The position numbers and the translations under genes are program-made. Positions 63,001 to 64,000 of a stretch of DNA of 64,000 bases are shown piece by piece. Source of the stretch: Mercenaria mercenaria (taxonomy: Eukaryota; Mollusca; Bivalvia; Venerida; Veneridae); assembly GCF_021730395.1 (NCBI RefSeq), contig NC_069379.1:25394501-25458500 (forward strand), in the 5' to 3' direction. How positions within the stretch are numbered: the stretch's first letter is position 1; each line of letters opens with the position of its first letter. Under the pieces are notes generated by a model. That model was not told the origin of the DNA. It saw only the letters and a program-made list of their open reading frames with translations, and did no database searches.

Positions 63001-63458
63001 CTGTTAACTTTGATAGGAATATTGTATATGCTCTGGAGATAACCGCTTTTGATTTTAGGTCAATGTTTAGGGCCGCAGTGATCTTGAGATTAGGAATTGT
63101 TTCTGATTCATTGGTGGAAAAGCATTTAAAATTAAAAGATTATTACTTGTACTCGGTAAATTAAAGCTGATGTTTCTGAGGTCAGTAGGTCAAAGGTCAA
63201 TGACATGGCATATAAAATTTATACGTAAGTGTTTTACACAGGTCACCACTGAGGCATATGTGTTTTACAAACACTGCTTGTTTCAGATATTAAACTGTTA
63301 AAACTTCATGTACGCTAAACTATTAACTTTTATTTTGTAGTTCAAATGGAACTGGAACTTTAACAACCACGGTACCGGACACTATAACATCATGGTACGC
63401 AACAGCATTTTCTGTGAACACGCTGTCTGGACTAGGAATAACCGATGGAGCGTCTAAG
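2965..63458 (+). CDS. Gene span: A2M/CD109/TEP-like thioester-family protein with a VWC domain (3' part outside window)
   Basis: Span of one multi-exon gene; the exons are listed separately. Proteins of this family are secreted or membrane-anchored and trap proteases or opsonise microbes through a chain of macroglobulin (MG) domains, a protease-sensitive bait region and, in most members, a thioester domain. Exons 1-13 join in frame to 503 codons with consistent GT-AG sites and phases. They show the family hallmarks IQTDKGIYKPG (MG1/MG2 junction), DPKGNKM, VLPKFEIKVELPP (MG3) and, after the bait position, FPETWIW and TVPDTITSW. Between MG6 and PETW lie two exons coding for a VWC domain. The thioester, CUB and receptor-binding regions would be downstream of the window. 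I cannot tell CD109-like from A2M-like from this half alone. One MG6 exon is damaged in the assembly. Confidence 0.93.
3479..3639 (+). CDS. Exon 2: MG1 domain, N-terminal part
   Basis: Preceded by cgacag and followed by gtaaat. It completes the split Gly codon and reads T-H-W-V-V-I-P-D-K-Y-T-P-G-I-P-L-P-L-T-F-T-F-Y-N-T-S and on to F-K-E, residues 19-72. The pattern (V/Y)-x-(V/A)-P-x-x-(L/Y)-x-P-G is how MG1 begins in A2M, CD109 and insect TEPs. There is one N-glycosylation sequon (NTS). The exon ends in phase 1 and joins the 26-base exon 3. Confidence 0.92.
3855..3880 (+). CDS. Exon 3: 26-base micro-exon of MG1
   Basis: A very short exon between tttatgtttacag and gtatga. With the leftover G of exon 2 it reads G-K-P-G-V-L-Q-L-Q, residues 73-81, and returns the frame to phase 0, exactly what exon 4 needs. 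Without it exons 2 and 4 do not join in frame, which is the main support. Confidence 0.82.
4264..4432 (+). CDS. Exon 4: end of MG1 and start of MG2 (TDKGIYKPG motif)
   Basis: Acceptor aaaatcag, donor g/gtgagc. Residues 82-137. It reads V-P-N-L-P-S-N-P-G-T-Y-T-L-L-I-N-G, then F-A-V-H-I-Q-T-D-K-G-I-Y-K-P-G-R-T. The QTDKxIYKPGxTV motif is the best-known N-terminal signature of the A2M family and marks the entry to MG2. It ends in phase 1; the leftover G plus TG of exon 5 makes the conserved Val. Decayed copies of this exon's 3' end follow in the intron (see findings). Confidence 0.96.
4750..4895 (+). repeat. Dispersed repeat, copy 2, in intron 4
   Basis: Matches 1895-2020: tgtgtctgtatatgagaggt, tatgaaacgtgcaacaccac, ccaatggactccatgctcc. 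Truncated at both ends. Confidence 0.75.
5033..5103 (+). CDS. Exon 5: MG2, middle
   Basis: Acceptor atatattttcag, donor gaa/gtaagt. Reads V-R-F-R-A-F-G-I-S-S-N-M-M-V-Y-T-G-T-F-N-I-T-I-E, residues 138-161, continuing the KPGRTV(K/R)FR strand of MG2. It contains the sequon NIT and ends in phase 0. Confidence 0.92.
5353..5487 (+). CDS. Exon 6: MG2, C-terminal part
   Basis: Acceptor acataaag, donor aag/gtttga. 45 codons, residues 162-206. It opens with D-P-K-G-N-K-M, equivalent to the DPxGNRxxQW stretch of A2M and CD109, and continues to E-P-V-L-G-Q-W-K-I-S-V, the LG.W.I strand that ends MG2. Phase 0 at both ends. Confidence 0.95.
5665..5701 (+). CDS. Exon 7: MG2/MG3 linker
   Basis: A 37-base exon, acceptor tatatttcag and donor g/gtatgt. 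Reads A-S-N-Y-K-Y-F-R-V-D-K-Y, residues 207-218, with one base carried into exon 8. Family members have a similar F.V..Y sequence immediately before the VLPKFEV motif. Confidence 0.9.
5945..6029 (+). CDS. Exon 8: start of MG3 (VLPKFEIKVELPP motif)
   Basis: Acceptor tatttgcag, donor gcaac/gtaaga. Residues 219-246 include V-L-P-K-F-E-I-K-V-E-L-P-P and H-G-T-V-K-A-T, close to the strongly conserved YVLPKFEV..ELP...G.V.A.Y block of A2M proteins. It ends in phase 2 and joins exon 9 across an intron of about 3 kb that is mostly minisatellite. Confidence 0.95.
6160..8745 (+). repeat. 53-bp minisatellite, about 48 copies, in intron 8
   Basis: Head-to-tail array in which each unit carries gtgccactaacatacttta then tatctgggcgtgttttg then tatgtgaatgcyctt. 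Most units are 53 bp. Several shorter units (about 33-36 bp, for example near 6180, 6500, 6910, 7850 and 7910) lack the tatgtgaatgcyctt segment. Units fall into subtypes (tgctctt, tgccctt, atgttctt, gcgaaagctctt) that cluster along the array, with the gcgaaag type confined to the 3' end. It is not coding. Confidence 0.97.
9072..9186 (+). CDS. Exon 9: MG3, middle
   Basis: Acceptor ttgcaattcag, donor gat/gtacgt. Residues 247-285, Y-T-Y-G-K-P-V-I-G-S-V-R-L-Y-A and on to V-E-S-A-F-D. The YTYGKPV.G.V.. strand is a classic MG3 feature of the family (A2M has Y.YGKPV.G). Phase 2 in, phase 0 out. Confidence 0.95.
9400..10240 (+). repeat. Diverged tandem repeat of about 175 bp, 4-5 units
   Basis: The motif (c)acttgtttatca recurs near 9462, 9637, 9812 and 9985. 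Each is followed by a 'gccaagaaccataactct ... gcattttgtc ... tatg' block. Units differ by many substitutions, so the array is old. It is the type of intronic dispersed repeat common in bivalves. I see no coding potential. Confidence 0.7.
10241..13081. other. Intron 9 remainder: no gene recognised
   Basis: AT-rich. From about 10700 to 11750 the + strand is notably poor in G and rich in A and C, unlike its flanks, which suggests an unclassified inserted element. I could not find clear ends. Near 12540-12625 a short motif (aaaattgaatacatgat) is repeated twice. An open frame at 12805-13086 runs up to exon 10 without recognisable similarity. Confidence 0.4.
13082..13246 (+). CDS. Exon 10: end of MG3 / start of MG4
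   Basis: Acceptor tgtttttgcag, donor cag/gttcgt. 55 codons, residues 286-340. Reads I-N-G-E-A-K-F-T-V-P-F-S-R and ends N-I-T-R-N-A-T-A-Q. The G.A.F.VP pattern followed by an E..TG-like segment matches the MG3/MG4 region. It has two close sequons (NIT, NAT). Phase 0 at both ends. Confidence 0.9.
14540..14629 (+). CDS. Exon 11: MG4, K-P-G-L-I-Y-K-G-Q strand
   Basis: Acceptor cattttgcag, donor cag/gtatgt. 30 codons, residues 341-370. Reads Y-K-V-S-F-D-T-S-S and F-F-K-P-G-L-I-Y-K-G-Q. The (F)KPGLPY.G.V strand is a conserved MG4 signature in A2M, CD109 and TEPs. Phase 0 at both ends. Confidence 0.94.
14724..15125 (+). repeat. 51-bp minisatellite, about 7-8 copies, in intron 11
   Basis: Units run cagacactgtccggactaaa, then ttcaccggggctacgccctc, then gagacgtcgca. 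The first units are shorter (about 42-45 bp) and later ones 51 bp. Because 51 is a multiple of three, both strands stay open for over 80 codons, with repeated R-R-T-D-T-V-R-T on + and V-R-T-V-S-V-R-R on -. There is no independent sign that either is translated. Confidence 0.92.
15330..17455. mobile_element. Non-autonomous element with about 110-bp imperfect terminal inverted repeats
   Basis: The left end reads aattttcggggtaagtatt (15330 on) and the right end is its reverse complement, aatacttaccccgaaaatt (to about 17454). Deeper in, gtgtaaatgagctgagcgtt at about 15411 is mirrored by the reverse complement near 17360-17385, followed by matching tagaaaac/gttttcta. A 2.1-kb DNA-transposon-like element is the simplest reading. 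It has no transposase frame and contains a later SINE insertion. Confidence 0.7.
16434..16628 (+). mobile_element. tRNA-headed SINE copy with a 26-A tail
   Basis: Begins with a degraded tRNA-Leu/Ser-like head (gcctccatgaccggatggcc, compare gtctccgtggccgagtggtt in the copy at 57104). It continues through the shared body (ggaagcca.c.agctg ... ggaggggcacctgg.g.tt) and ends in an uninterrupted run of 26 A at 16603-16628. The same body occurs at 55115 and 57104. It is of the molluscan V-SINE type, possibly RUDI-like. The pure A tail suggests a fairly recent insertion, although the body is diverged. Confidence 0.82.
17752..17952 (+). CDS. Exon 12: MG4/MG5
   Basis: Acceptor ttactattcag, donor gag/gtattg. 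67 codons, residues 371-437. Reads V-S-I-T-Q-A-N-G-N-P-V and later F-L-K-E-Q-M-F-T-P-P-S-T-G. V.(V)...G.PV opens the strand after KPGLPYKG in all family members, and the later block fits the MG5 core. Phase 0 at both ends. No indel damage is visible although the neighbouring introns are noisy. Confidence 0.92.
18885..19560 (+). repeat. Degenerate CA-rich tandem repeat
   Basis: Phrases such as cacaccattttatcattcaca, catcaacagtc and cataccgaccata recur irregularly at roughly 50-100 bp spacing (19110, 19165, 19250, 19325). The block is strongly C/A-biased on the + strand. The period is blurred by indels. It has no coding content. Confidence 0.6.
19720..19910 (-). repeat. Dispersed repeat, copy 3 (minus orientation)
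   Basis: Its reverse complement reads aataaaatctgtaagaagat, then cctttacaagcatagaatgg, and further on gagtctgttcatgagaggta. This matches 1826-1970 and in part 4755-4890, both on the + strand. All three are partial and diverged. Confidence 0.75.
20165..21400 (+). repeat. 79-bp minisatellite, about 15 noisy copies, in intron 12
   Basis: The unit reads agaaaacccctgtacgaatt, then aatcagagcctgctgagtta, aacttgttgcaagccgccca, tagaaaacacctgtacaac. The two halves begin with a related sequence (agaaaac.cctgtac), so the unit is itself an old dimer. Clean units (for example 20400-20530) alternate with copies damaged by small indels. Short minus-strand open frames here are repeat translations. Confidence 0.9.
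21826..22023 (+). CDS. Exon 13: MG5 and beginning of MG6
   Basis: Acceptor caatttcag, donor aag/gtaaaa. 66 codons, residues 438-503. Reads V-I-A-N-D-R-M-V-H-S-G and later Y-G-K-I-V-A-Y-Y-F-K-N-N, ending D-S-K-K-F-K-N-K. The (P)..k(l)v.Y.... D....V strand followed by a charged ....F.NK is how the MG5/MG6 boundary looks in A2M (F.NK.....S). It has the sequon NAS. Phase 0 at both ends. Confidence 0.92.
22024..24584. other. Intron 13: noisy AT-rich sequence with one hairpin
   Basis: No gene is seen. A stem at 23238-23291 pairs atcggcaaattaaacagaat with attcatttttaatttgccgat around cacacggcgtg. The flanks (tttttcatgaaaa / gaaaaaga) extend the symmetry weakly. It may be the core of a small palindromic element. 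A cag/tcgaca sequence at 22710 resembles an acceptor but has no plausible exon after it. Confidence 0.45.
24585..24722 (+). CDS. Candidate exon 14: MG6 strand, frame damaged
   Basis: The sequence ttttctttcag is followed by 138 bases ending at a strong donor, gat/gtaaga. The final 90 or so bases are open and give K-P-G-T-V-S-D-G and Q-C-I-G-K-S-S-A-E-N-Q-V-M-I. This fits the (S)KPG..VS.G..v.i..... strand that begins MG6 in CD109/TEP proteins, just after F.NK of exon 13. The first third reads plausibly only in another frame (A-S-P-F-D-K-V-T-S-K), so at least one indel is present. It lies in the noisy zone, so sequencing error is likelier than gene decay. Exon 13 (phase 0 out) and exon 15 (phase 0 in) both fit a phase 0-0 exon here. 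Confidence 0.5.
26120..26640 (+). repeat. Dispersed repeat family, noisy copy A
   Basis: Aligns from cataaaaactacttttttcc through the cacccgggaa stretch to copy C at 49585-50115. Shared landmarks include cgtgtgcaaacaagg, acgccaaatgcgctgccccc (here ccccaaaagcgctgccccc) and aaagaatcgcgtgt. A partial third copy is at 27763-28050. It is non-coding. Confidence 0.8.
26890..27260 (+). repeat. Dispersed repeat sharing a block with 30700-31020
   Basis: Both copies contain gcgacaatacacgtt, gtattaac, caaagccct, a tttgtgacc..ac...ggcctcgg palindromic core, and a terminal ttattttttggcaa.agatta tggttt. Divergence is dominated by indels. Confidence 0.7.
27763..28050 (+). repeat. Dispersed repeat family, noisy copy B (partial)
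   Basis: Matches 49585-49800 from gcataaaaactacttttttc and tggatccgcccatgaa through cagggacatatgtatg and the cttgttttt/cttcttg region. It then continues with a diverged tail. Confidence 0.7.
30700..31020 (+). repeat. Dispersed repeat, second copy of the 26890-27260 family
   Basis: Contains the same landmarks, with cctcgaccttcggcctcggc as a short palindromic core, and ends with a direct duplication of tggcaatagattatggttt. Confidence 0.7.
32340..34560 (+). repeat. 29-bp satellite, degraded block
   Basis: About 75 units recognisable as variants of accaccttaatatga, then cgttttcattatat. Nearly every unit carries small indels: ttttt runs, lost gac, aaa for ata. The clean version of the same unit starts at 35629. 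The degradation may be assembly error and not real divergence. Confidence 0.88.
34561..35628. other. Spacer between satellite blocks: nothing recognised
   Basis: The first part (to about 34950) is noisy, A/T-run-rich sequence. From about 35000 it becomes clean, ordinary AT-rich intron. No exon, RNA or repeat could be assigned. Confidence 0.5.
35629..36595 (+). repeat. 29-bp satellite, clean block immediately upstream of exon 15
   Basis: About 33 units of accaccttaatatga + cgttttcattatat. Variant units (actacctaaatatgttgttttaat) recur in register as a higher-order pattern near 35710, 35945 and 36120. Each standard unit has a TGACG motif. The array ends about 40 bases before the acceptor of exon 15. 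Confidence 0.96.
36636..36723 (+). CDS. Exon 15: MG6, segment before the bait position
   Basis: Acceptor ttcgtttcag, donor c/gtaagt. Reads T-P-G-I-Q-V-L-T-D-V-D-H-F-G-W and then Y-K-R-Q-L-N-C-N-N-I. A G(l/i).(V)(l/m)TD stretch occurs at the end of the pre-bait half of MG6 in CD109/TEP proteins. It enters in phase 0 and leaves in phase 1, which fits exon 16. Its identification rests on this short motif, the strong splice sites and the phase. Confidence 0.68.
37735..38275. mobile_element. Foldback element with nested inverted repeats
   Basis: The first hairpin is at about 37737-37885: atctcatttagtgatttgtc, then gaataaatcattgt and ttcagatgcg, are mirrored by cgcatctgaacgacaatgat and gcaaatcactaaatgagat. 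The second is at 37978-38152: cagcgcgccgctatgccgtt ... cagtgaattgttg is mirrored by caacaattcactgttctgac ... aacggtatagcggcgcgctg. The first arm then recurs directly at 38198-38265. It has no coding capacity and is a typical foldback/MITE derivative. Confidence 0.85.
39203..39386. mobile_element. 184-bp near-perfect hairpin element
   Basis: Left arm: agttagacaatacata, gtgtgttaccgg, gtatcatcatgc, gagaatctcagggaacgtaa, caaactcgcctc. The right arm is its reverse complement, ending with ccggtaacacac and tgtattatctaact. The centre is near 39294 (ctcgcctctacgaggctcg). It is a complete palindromic miniature element or folded-back insertion. Confidence 0.92.
39791..40040 (+). mobile_element. Second partial copy of the foldback family
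   Basis: Shares taatacgcatc.gaacgacaa, aaatcactaaatgagatata, ttatttcgattctaacacgt and taccaaggatttttaa with 37850-37930, then cgcgccgc.ata..gtttac and cagtgaattgttg with the second hairpin. The left hairpin arm is missing. Confidence 0.82.
40140..40520 (+). repeat. Dispersed repeat, duplicated at 63608-63940
   Basis: Two blocks are shared with the window's 3' end. One is acaagttaaagcatagcaaa, agttccttctagggca, atctatataaatat. The other is gatgcgtgaattt, ttgcgca, gagagggtcgcaat, gggtttgttttcacatatta, aaggtaacgat. The spacing differs between the copies. Confidence 0.87.
40839..40974 (+). CDS. Exon 16: VWC domain, N-terminal half (cysteines 1-5)
   Basis: The donor ctgt/gtaagt is strong. Two acceptors keep the frame: gttgtag at 40838 or attttag at 40850. 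The common part reads S-Y-A-L-C-F-Y-K-G-N-M-Y, then W-R-D-G-C-K-Y-E-C-T-C-T-D and G-Y-Y-K-C-R-S. This is the CxYxGxxYxxxxxWxDGCxxxCxCxDxxxGxYxC pattern of von Willebrand type C domains, in the form frequent in mollusc secreted and shell-matrix proteins. It enters in phase 1 from exon 15 and leaves in phase 2 to exon 17. VWC domains bind extracellular ligands, often TGF-beta family factors. What it does here is unknown. Confidence 0.82.
41580..42190 (+). repeat. 20-bp array in which every unit is a near-palindrome
   Basis: Units follow GTTYACGNTCGTRAACCWAT. Unit starts fall exactly 20 bases apart over long stretches: 41752, 41772, 41792, 41812, then 41852, 41872, 41892, 41912, 41932, 41952, 41972, 41992. 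Each unit has a 14-16-base imperfect palindrome such as gttcacgagcgtgaac or gtttacggtcgtaaac. Around 30 units are recognisable, weaker at the edges. Confidence 0.9.
43666..44240. mobile_element. 575-bp TIR element with CGTAGT-rich interior
   Basis: Perfect 15-bp terminal inverted repeats: cagtcacacatacgg at 43666-43680 and ccgtatgtgtgactg at 44226-44240. The interior is full of short variants of taCGTAgtt and tatCCGTAc, so it is itself quasi-repetitive. There is no open frame. It is a non-autonomous DNA element (MITE); I do not assign the superfamily. Confidence 0.88.
45130..45960 (+). repeat. Diverged tandem repeat of about 155 bp, 4-5 units
   Basis: Each unit holds 'gaccttg...ctaggxxtctggatcttg', 'gcctgacacgtc', 'gaacatttatg.caagtaattt', 'atggcagagtta', 'cggacacgaaa.agaccctat'. 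The cttg(c/t)gc(c/a)tgacac(g) landmark is near 45252, 45491, 45641 and 45800. A further partial copy is at 48478-48610. This family is widespread in bivalve introns. Confidence 0.75.
47198..48166. mobile_element. TIR element with internal 150-bp tandem repeats
   Basis: Left inner terminus gtgagcttttgtgatc (47223-47238) and right terminus gatcacaaaagctcac (48124-48139) are exact inverted repeats. Outside them agctcacttgtcac... and ...ttgctcacgtgtgct extend the symmetry imperfectly. The interior holds about four diverged repeats marked by gtgttaacaagcttttcctt and gacctggtgacctagtt. It is non-autonomous and non-coding. Confidence 0.8.
48478..48815. repeat. Fragments of two dispersed repeats
   Basis: 48478-48610 matches the 155-bp family at 45130-45960 (gacacatcctctcatgatgg, gaacatttgtaccaaatcat). 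From about 48620 to 48815 it ends with caccctccttcagacttcgt and ttgcgggttataatta, the reverse complement of the end at 51001 (ttataccc.cgcaaacgaag), so this is a minus copy of that element's edge. Confidence 0.65.
49585..50115 (+). repeat. Dispersed repeat family, clean copy C
   Basis: Clean reference copy of the sequences at 26120-26640 and 27763-28050. It contains cactggatccgcccatgaat, tcgtgtgcaaacaagg, aacgccaaatgcgctgcccc, caattttcgtactcg and aaagaatcgcgtgtaacctg. It lies in intron 16, 455 bases before exon 17. Confidence 0.85.
50570..50653 (+). CDS. Exon 17: VWC domain, C-terminal half (cysteines 6-10)
   Basis: Acceptor aatttattacag, donor tgtac/gtaagt. With two bases of exon 16 it reads V-C-P-N-Y-Q-Q-L-P-S-S-C-T-F-V and D-P-N-N-P-C-C-Q-V-P-Q-C. 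C-P-x-Y-x-x-(L)P-x-x-C, then D-P-x-x-P-C-C-x-x-P-x-C, is the second half of a molluscan VWC domain. Together with exon 16 all ten cysteines are present. It leaves two bases (AC), so the next exon must supply one base first. Confidence 0.87.
50755..51000 (+). repeat. Minisatellite of about 52 bp (dimer of 26), first block
   Basis: Three to four units of ggtatcataataattgaaga + gtaatgacgtcgtaagtatt + gaaaagggtaat. They are related to the 27-bp array that continues at 51745. Confidence 0.88.
51001..51745 (+). mobile_element. Dispersed element inserted in the minisatellite
   Basis: Begins attatacccccgcaaacgaa, then a G-rich stretch and gtcggtgggtcggtgggtct. The interior has direct repeats of acaggtgtaacatcataaaa (51150 and 51270) and of 'gcccctttc.a.cttaaaatt.g.caaa'. 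It splits an array of the same repeat family on both sides. No open frame. Confidence 0.7.
51745..53060 (+). repeat. 26-27-bp minisatellite, second block
   Basis: Units of gaaaagagtaatgacatcgt + aattact, with variants (gaactg, ataact). The most regular part is 52780-52900 with perfect 27-bp spacing. Around 40 units are seen. Repeated translation gives the minus-strand frames at 52650-52925, which are not genes. Confidence 0.92.
52256..52383 (-). mobile_element. Short SINE-like insertion inside the 27-bp array
   Basis: About 125 bases (tttatttatgtaatcacaag ... gaatatgaggtggaggccaa) unlike the array and containing 'tctggaatctgaaccagccagg' and 'aatctgatctccac'. This resembles the body of tRNA-related repeats common in bivalves, in reverse orientation. 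The array segment before it (52175-52255) is repeated almost exactly after it (52384-52461). Confidence 0.55.
53912..54403. mobile_element. TTAAAGGG-ended MITE, copy 2
   Basis: Left end ttaaagggaaaggcaatg; right end cattccttaccctttaa, its inverted repeat. The interior matches 1098-1433 (aattccgtctgctagg, ttgctaaataaagaattcag, gatggctttcata). This copy has about 160 extra bases at 54040-54225 absent from copy 1. Confidence 0.88.
54480..54780. repeat. 22-bp minisatellite that switches strand near 54605
   Basis: Before about 54600 the units read cgaaattacga.gatgaaaac / acgatggtgaaaa. After it the same unit appears as its reverse complement, cgacttttcaccatcgtaat(tt). The two arms meet at 54600-54630. 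Confidence 0.82.
54785..56640 (+). repeat. Complex TGTACCTCTG-type array (12-24-bp base unit; 48-bp units at 56040-56430)
   Basis: The base phrase tgtacctctgtatgttcctc repeats with drift. At 56040-56430 it is organised into 48-bp units (tgtacctctgtatgttcctg + tgtgtgtacatttatgggtt + ctccagtg), about eight copies. All three + frames and some minus frames stay open because the period is a multiple of three. A SINE interrupts the array at 55115-55342. It ends with a ggaact hexanucleotide run at 56634-56680. Confidence 0.93.
55115..55342 (+). mobile_element. 5'-truncated tRNA-type SINE in the array, 10-bp flanking duplication
   Basis: Starts within the tRNA-like head (gcccctcatcgatgtgggtt cga, B-box region) and lacks the A box. 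It carries the shared body (gaggaagccatccagctggc ... ggaggggcacctggggtctt) and ends in ataaataaatag. Flanks are atatgttact at 55105-55114 and again at 55343-55352. The duplication could be a target-site duplication or array homology. Confidence 0.85.
57104..57315 (+). mobile_element. Full-length tRNA-type SINE
   Basis: The head gtctccgtggccgagtggtt, aaggtcgatggt and atgtgggttcgaactc is a tRNA-Leu/Ser-like promoter with A box and B box. The body is shared with 55115-55342 and 16434-16628. The tail is caaaaagaaaagaaa. It is the most complete of the three copies. V-SINE type, possibly RUDI-like, is inferred from recall. Confidence 0.88.
58004..58103 (+). repeat. 50-bp direct duplication
   Basis: aaagagagtttttatagttg gtgga.atat.caaaacatgaca occurs twice at 50-base spacing with few differences, so it is a recent tandem duplication. 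Confidence 0.85.
59225..59735 (+). repeat. Diverged tandem repeat of about 140 bp, 4 units
   Basis: Landmarks '(t)tagggg(c)..ct..agctaaaa', 'tcatgaac..cttgatgga', 'tcatcaaacttggt' and 'cat..ttataaggtcc' recur near 59260, 59385, 59530 and 59660. It lies just upstream of exon 18. Confidence 0.75.
59972..60030 (+). CDS. Exon 18: MG6, post-bait PETWIW segment
   Basis: Acceptor tttaaagcag (59971), donor gtcgg/gtatat. Reads V-Q-H-T-R-D-S-F-P-E-T-W-I-W-T-N-F-T-V plus two bases. FPETW(I/L)W is among the most conserved motifs of the A2M/C3/TEP family and directly follows the bait or anaphylatoxin region. The leftover GG plus T of exon 19 gives Gly, and the joined product reads V-G-S-N-G-T-G-T-L-T. 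With this acceptor the exon enters in phase 0, whereas exon 17 leaves in phase 2. The alternative acceptor cacaccag (59985) would make a phase-2 entry, C-T-D-S-F-P-E-T-W. Confidence 0.9.
60107..60260. mobile_element. Palindromic miniature element just after exon 18
   Basis: Left arm ggattctttcactggttgta ggtgcagatgggaata; right arm tattcacatcttcatttaca gccagtgatagaatc, its reverse complement with mismatches. The core pairs taactatttaaggc / cggtaacgaggc and ggtaact / agttacc motifs. Non-coding. Confidence 0.78.
60840..61500. repeat. Mixed dispersed repeats, including a short hairpin element
   Basis: 60845-60950 is a microsatellite-bearing repeat (cttcgaagaagagggagtat, ctgtctgtctgtctg). 61055-61100 has gtcagttga and atatacggtcagttgat repeated. 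61400-61497 is a hairpin: gatgagaaagtttatctggc / gccagataaactttctccatc with an inner ggttatcgg / cctgataac pair. Confidence 0.65.
61683..62729. mobile_element. 1.05-kb mariner-type MITE with TA target duplication
   Basis: Left end ctggttaaccagtagtttcc ggac; right end gtccggaaactactgggaaa ccagtacag, an inverted repeat. TA at 61681-61682 and TA at 62730-62731 flank it. The uninterrupted counterpart of its target is at 62865-62895 (ggcctactgactttaaattt). It has internal extra copies of the terminal motif (ggtccggaaaactacttggg). No transposase frame. Confidence 0.85.
62185..62245 (-). pseudogene. tRNA-like head (5' half) inside the MITE
   Basis: On the minus strand tagcccgagtggccagggcg then ttagactactaatgttgaga resembles the 5' half of a tRNA (A-box region plus anticodon stem). 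No 3' half follows, so it is probably the head of a SINE fragment and not a tRNA gene. Confidence 0.45.
63341..63458 (+). CDS. Exon 19: post-bait strand and start of MG7 (TVPDTITSW)
   Basis: Acceptor tattttgtag, donor aag/gtaaac. With the GG from exon 18 it reads S-N-G-T-G-T-L-T-T-T-V-P-D-T-I-T-S-W-Y-A-T-A-F-S-V-N and ends G-L-G-I-T-D-G-A-S-K. TVPDTIT.W...A......GLG(i) is diagnostic of the family (A2M has TVPDTITEW). One sequon (NGT). Ends in phase 0. The following MG7, CUB and thioester exons would be beyond 64000. Confidence 0.96.
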
Positions 63459-63607
63459 GTAAACTTTCTACGATGAGAGACGAACTTTTTTTCTAACTTT
63501 CTCTGTAGCTTTGTAAATTTAGCAGTTTAAATATAATTGTGTACGTTGATTAATCACAGTGAGCGACTTGAAATTCTTGATCTTATTGTAAAGCTGATTT
63601 TCAACTG

Positions 63608-63940
63608 ATATTACAAGTTAAAGCATAGCAAAAGTTCCTTCTAGGGCACATCTATATAAATATAAAATGATCATCTTGTAAAATTTTGGTTGCAACGTCT
63701 GTTTTATACGGTCAAAAATGTCAGGTAAGTACTTACGCTAGTTATTTAACATAAATTGTTAAATCCAACAACAAATTAAACCTGTTACCACTTTCAGTAA
63801 AGTATATACGGCAATAGACAATTGACCCGGTCATTCCATTACGATTCGATGCGTGAATTTGTTGCGCATAGTTAGAGGGTCGCAATAGGGTTTGTTTTCA
63901 CATATTAACCATGCATTTGAAGGTAACGATAATATTTAGT
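63608..63940 (+). repeat. Dispersed repeat, copy of 40140-40520
   Basis: Shares the acaagttaaagcatagcaaa / agttccttctagggca block and the gatgcgtgaattt / gagagggtcgcaat / gtttgttttcacatatta block with intron 15. Confidence 0.87.
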
Positions 63941-64000
63941 TGTTTACATTTAAATTTGCTGATGTATGTCTATCTGGTCGACTGAATGTACATATGTTAT

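Overview
The window is eukaryotic, AT-rich genomic DNA, most likely from a bivalve mollusc. Three things point there: the ten-cysteine VWC domain of molluscan type, the tRNA-headed SINE of the molluscan V-SINE (RUDI-like) kind, and many diverged 140-175 bp dispersed repeats typical of clam and mussel introns. The exact species cannot be read from the sequence.

One host gene dominates, on the + strand: a thioester-protein / alpha-2-macroglobulin family gene (A2M, CD109, TEP-like). I reconstructed it from short exons with consensus splice sites and matching intron phases. It starts with a signal-peptide exon at 2965-3020 and runs to an exon at 63341-63458, continuing past the window. Exons 1-13 (2965-22023) join in one frame to 503 codons and cover the signal peptide and macroglobulin domains MG1 to MG5, with the start of MG6. 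A damaged candidate exon (24585-24722) and exons at 36636-36723, 59972-60030 and 63341-63458 cover MG6 and the segment after the bait region (PETWIW, then TVPDTITSW). Two exons at 40839-40974 and 50570-50653 encode a complete VWC domain exactly where the protease bait region (A2M) or anaphylatoxin domain (C3) normally lies. The thioester domain would lie downstream and is not in the window.

Layout: 1-2964 is 5' flank with a LINE fragment and a TTAAAGGG-ended MITE. From 2965 to 18000 there are compact exons, with a 53-bp minisatellite (6160-8745), a 51-bp minisatellite and a 2.1-kb inverted-repeat element carrying a nested SINE. From about 18000 to 34700 the sequence is full of homopolymer-type indels and looks like poorly polished long-read assembly. 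It contains a 79-bp array, copies of dispersed repeats and a 29-bp satellite that reappears cleanly at 35629-36595. From 36.7 to 63.3 kb very long introns hold foldback elements, a 184-bp hairpin, an array of palindromes with exact 20-bp spacing, several TIR elements, further minisatellites, SINEs and a TA-flanked mariner-type MITE whose empty site is represented nearby.

No bacterial features, CRISPR arrays, rRNA genes or intact tRNA genes were seen, and no element that I could assign to retroviruses, LTR elements or Polintons. No second protein-coding gene could be supported.
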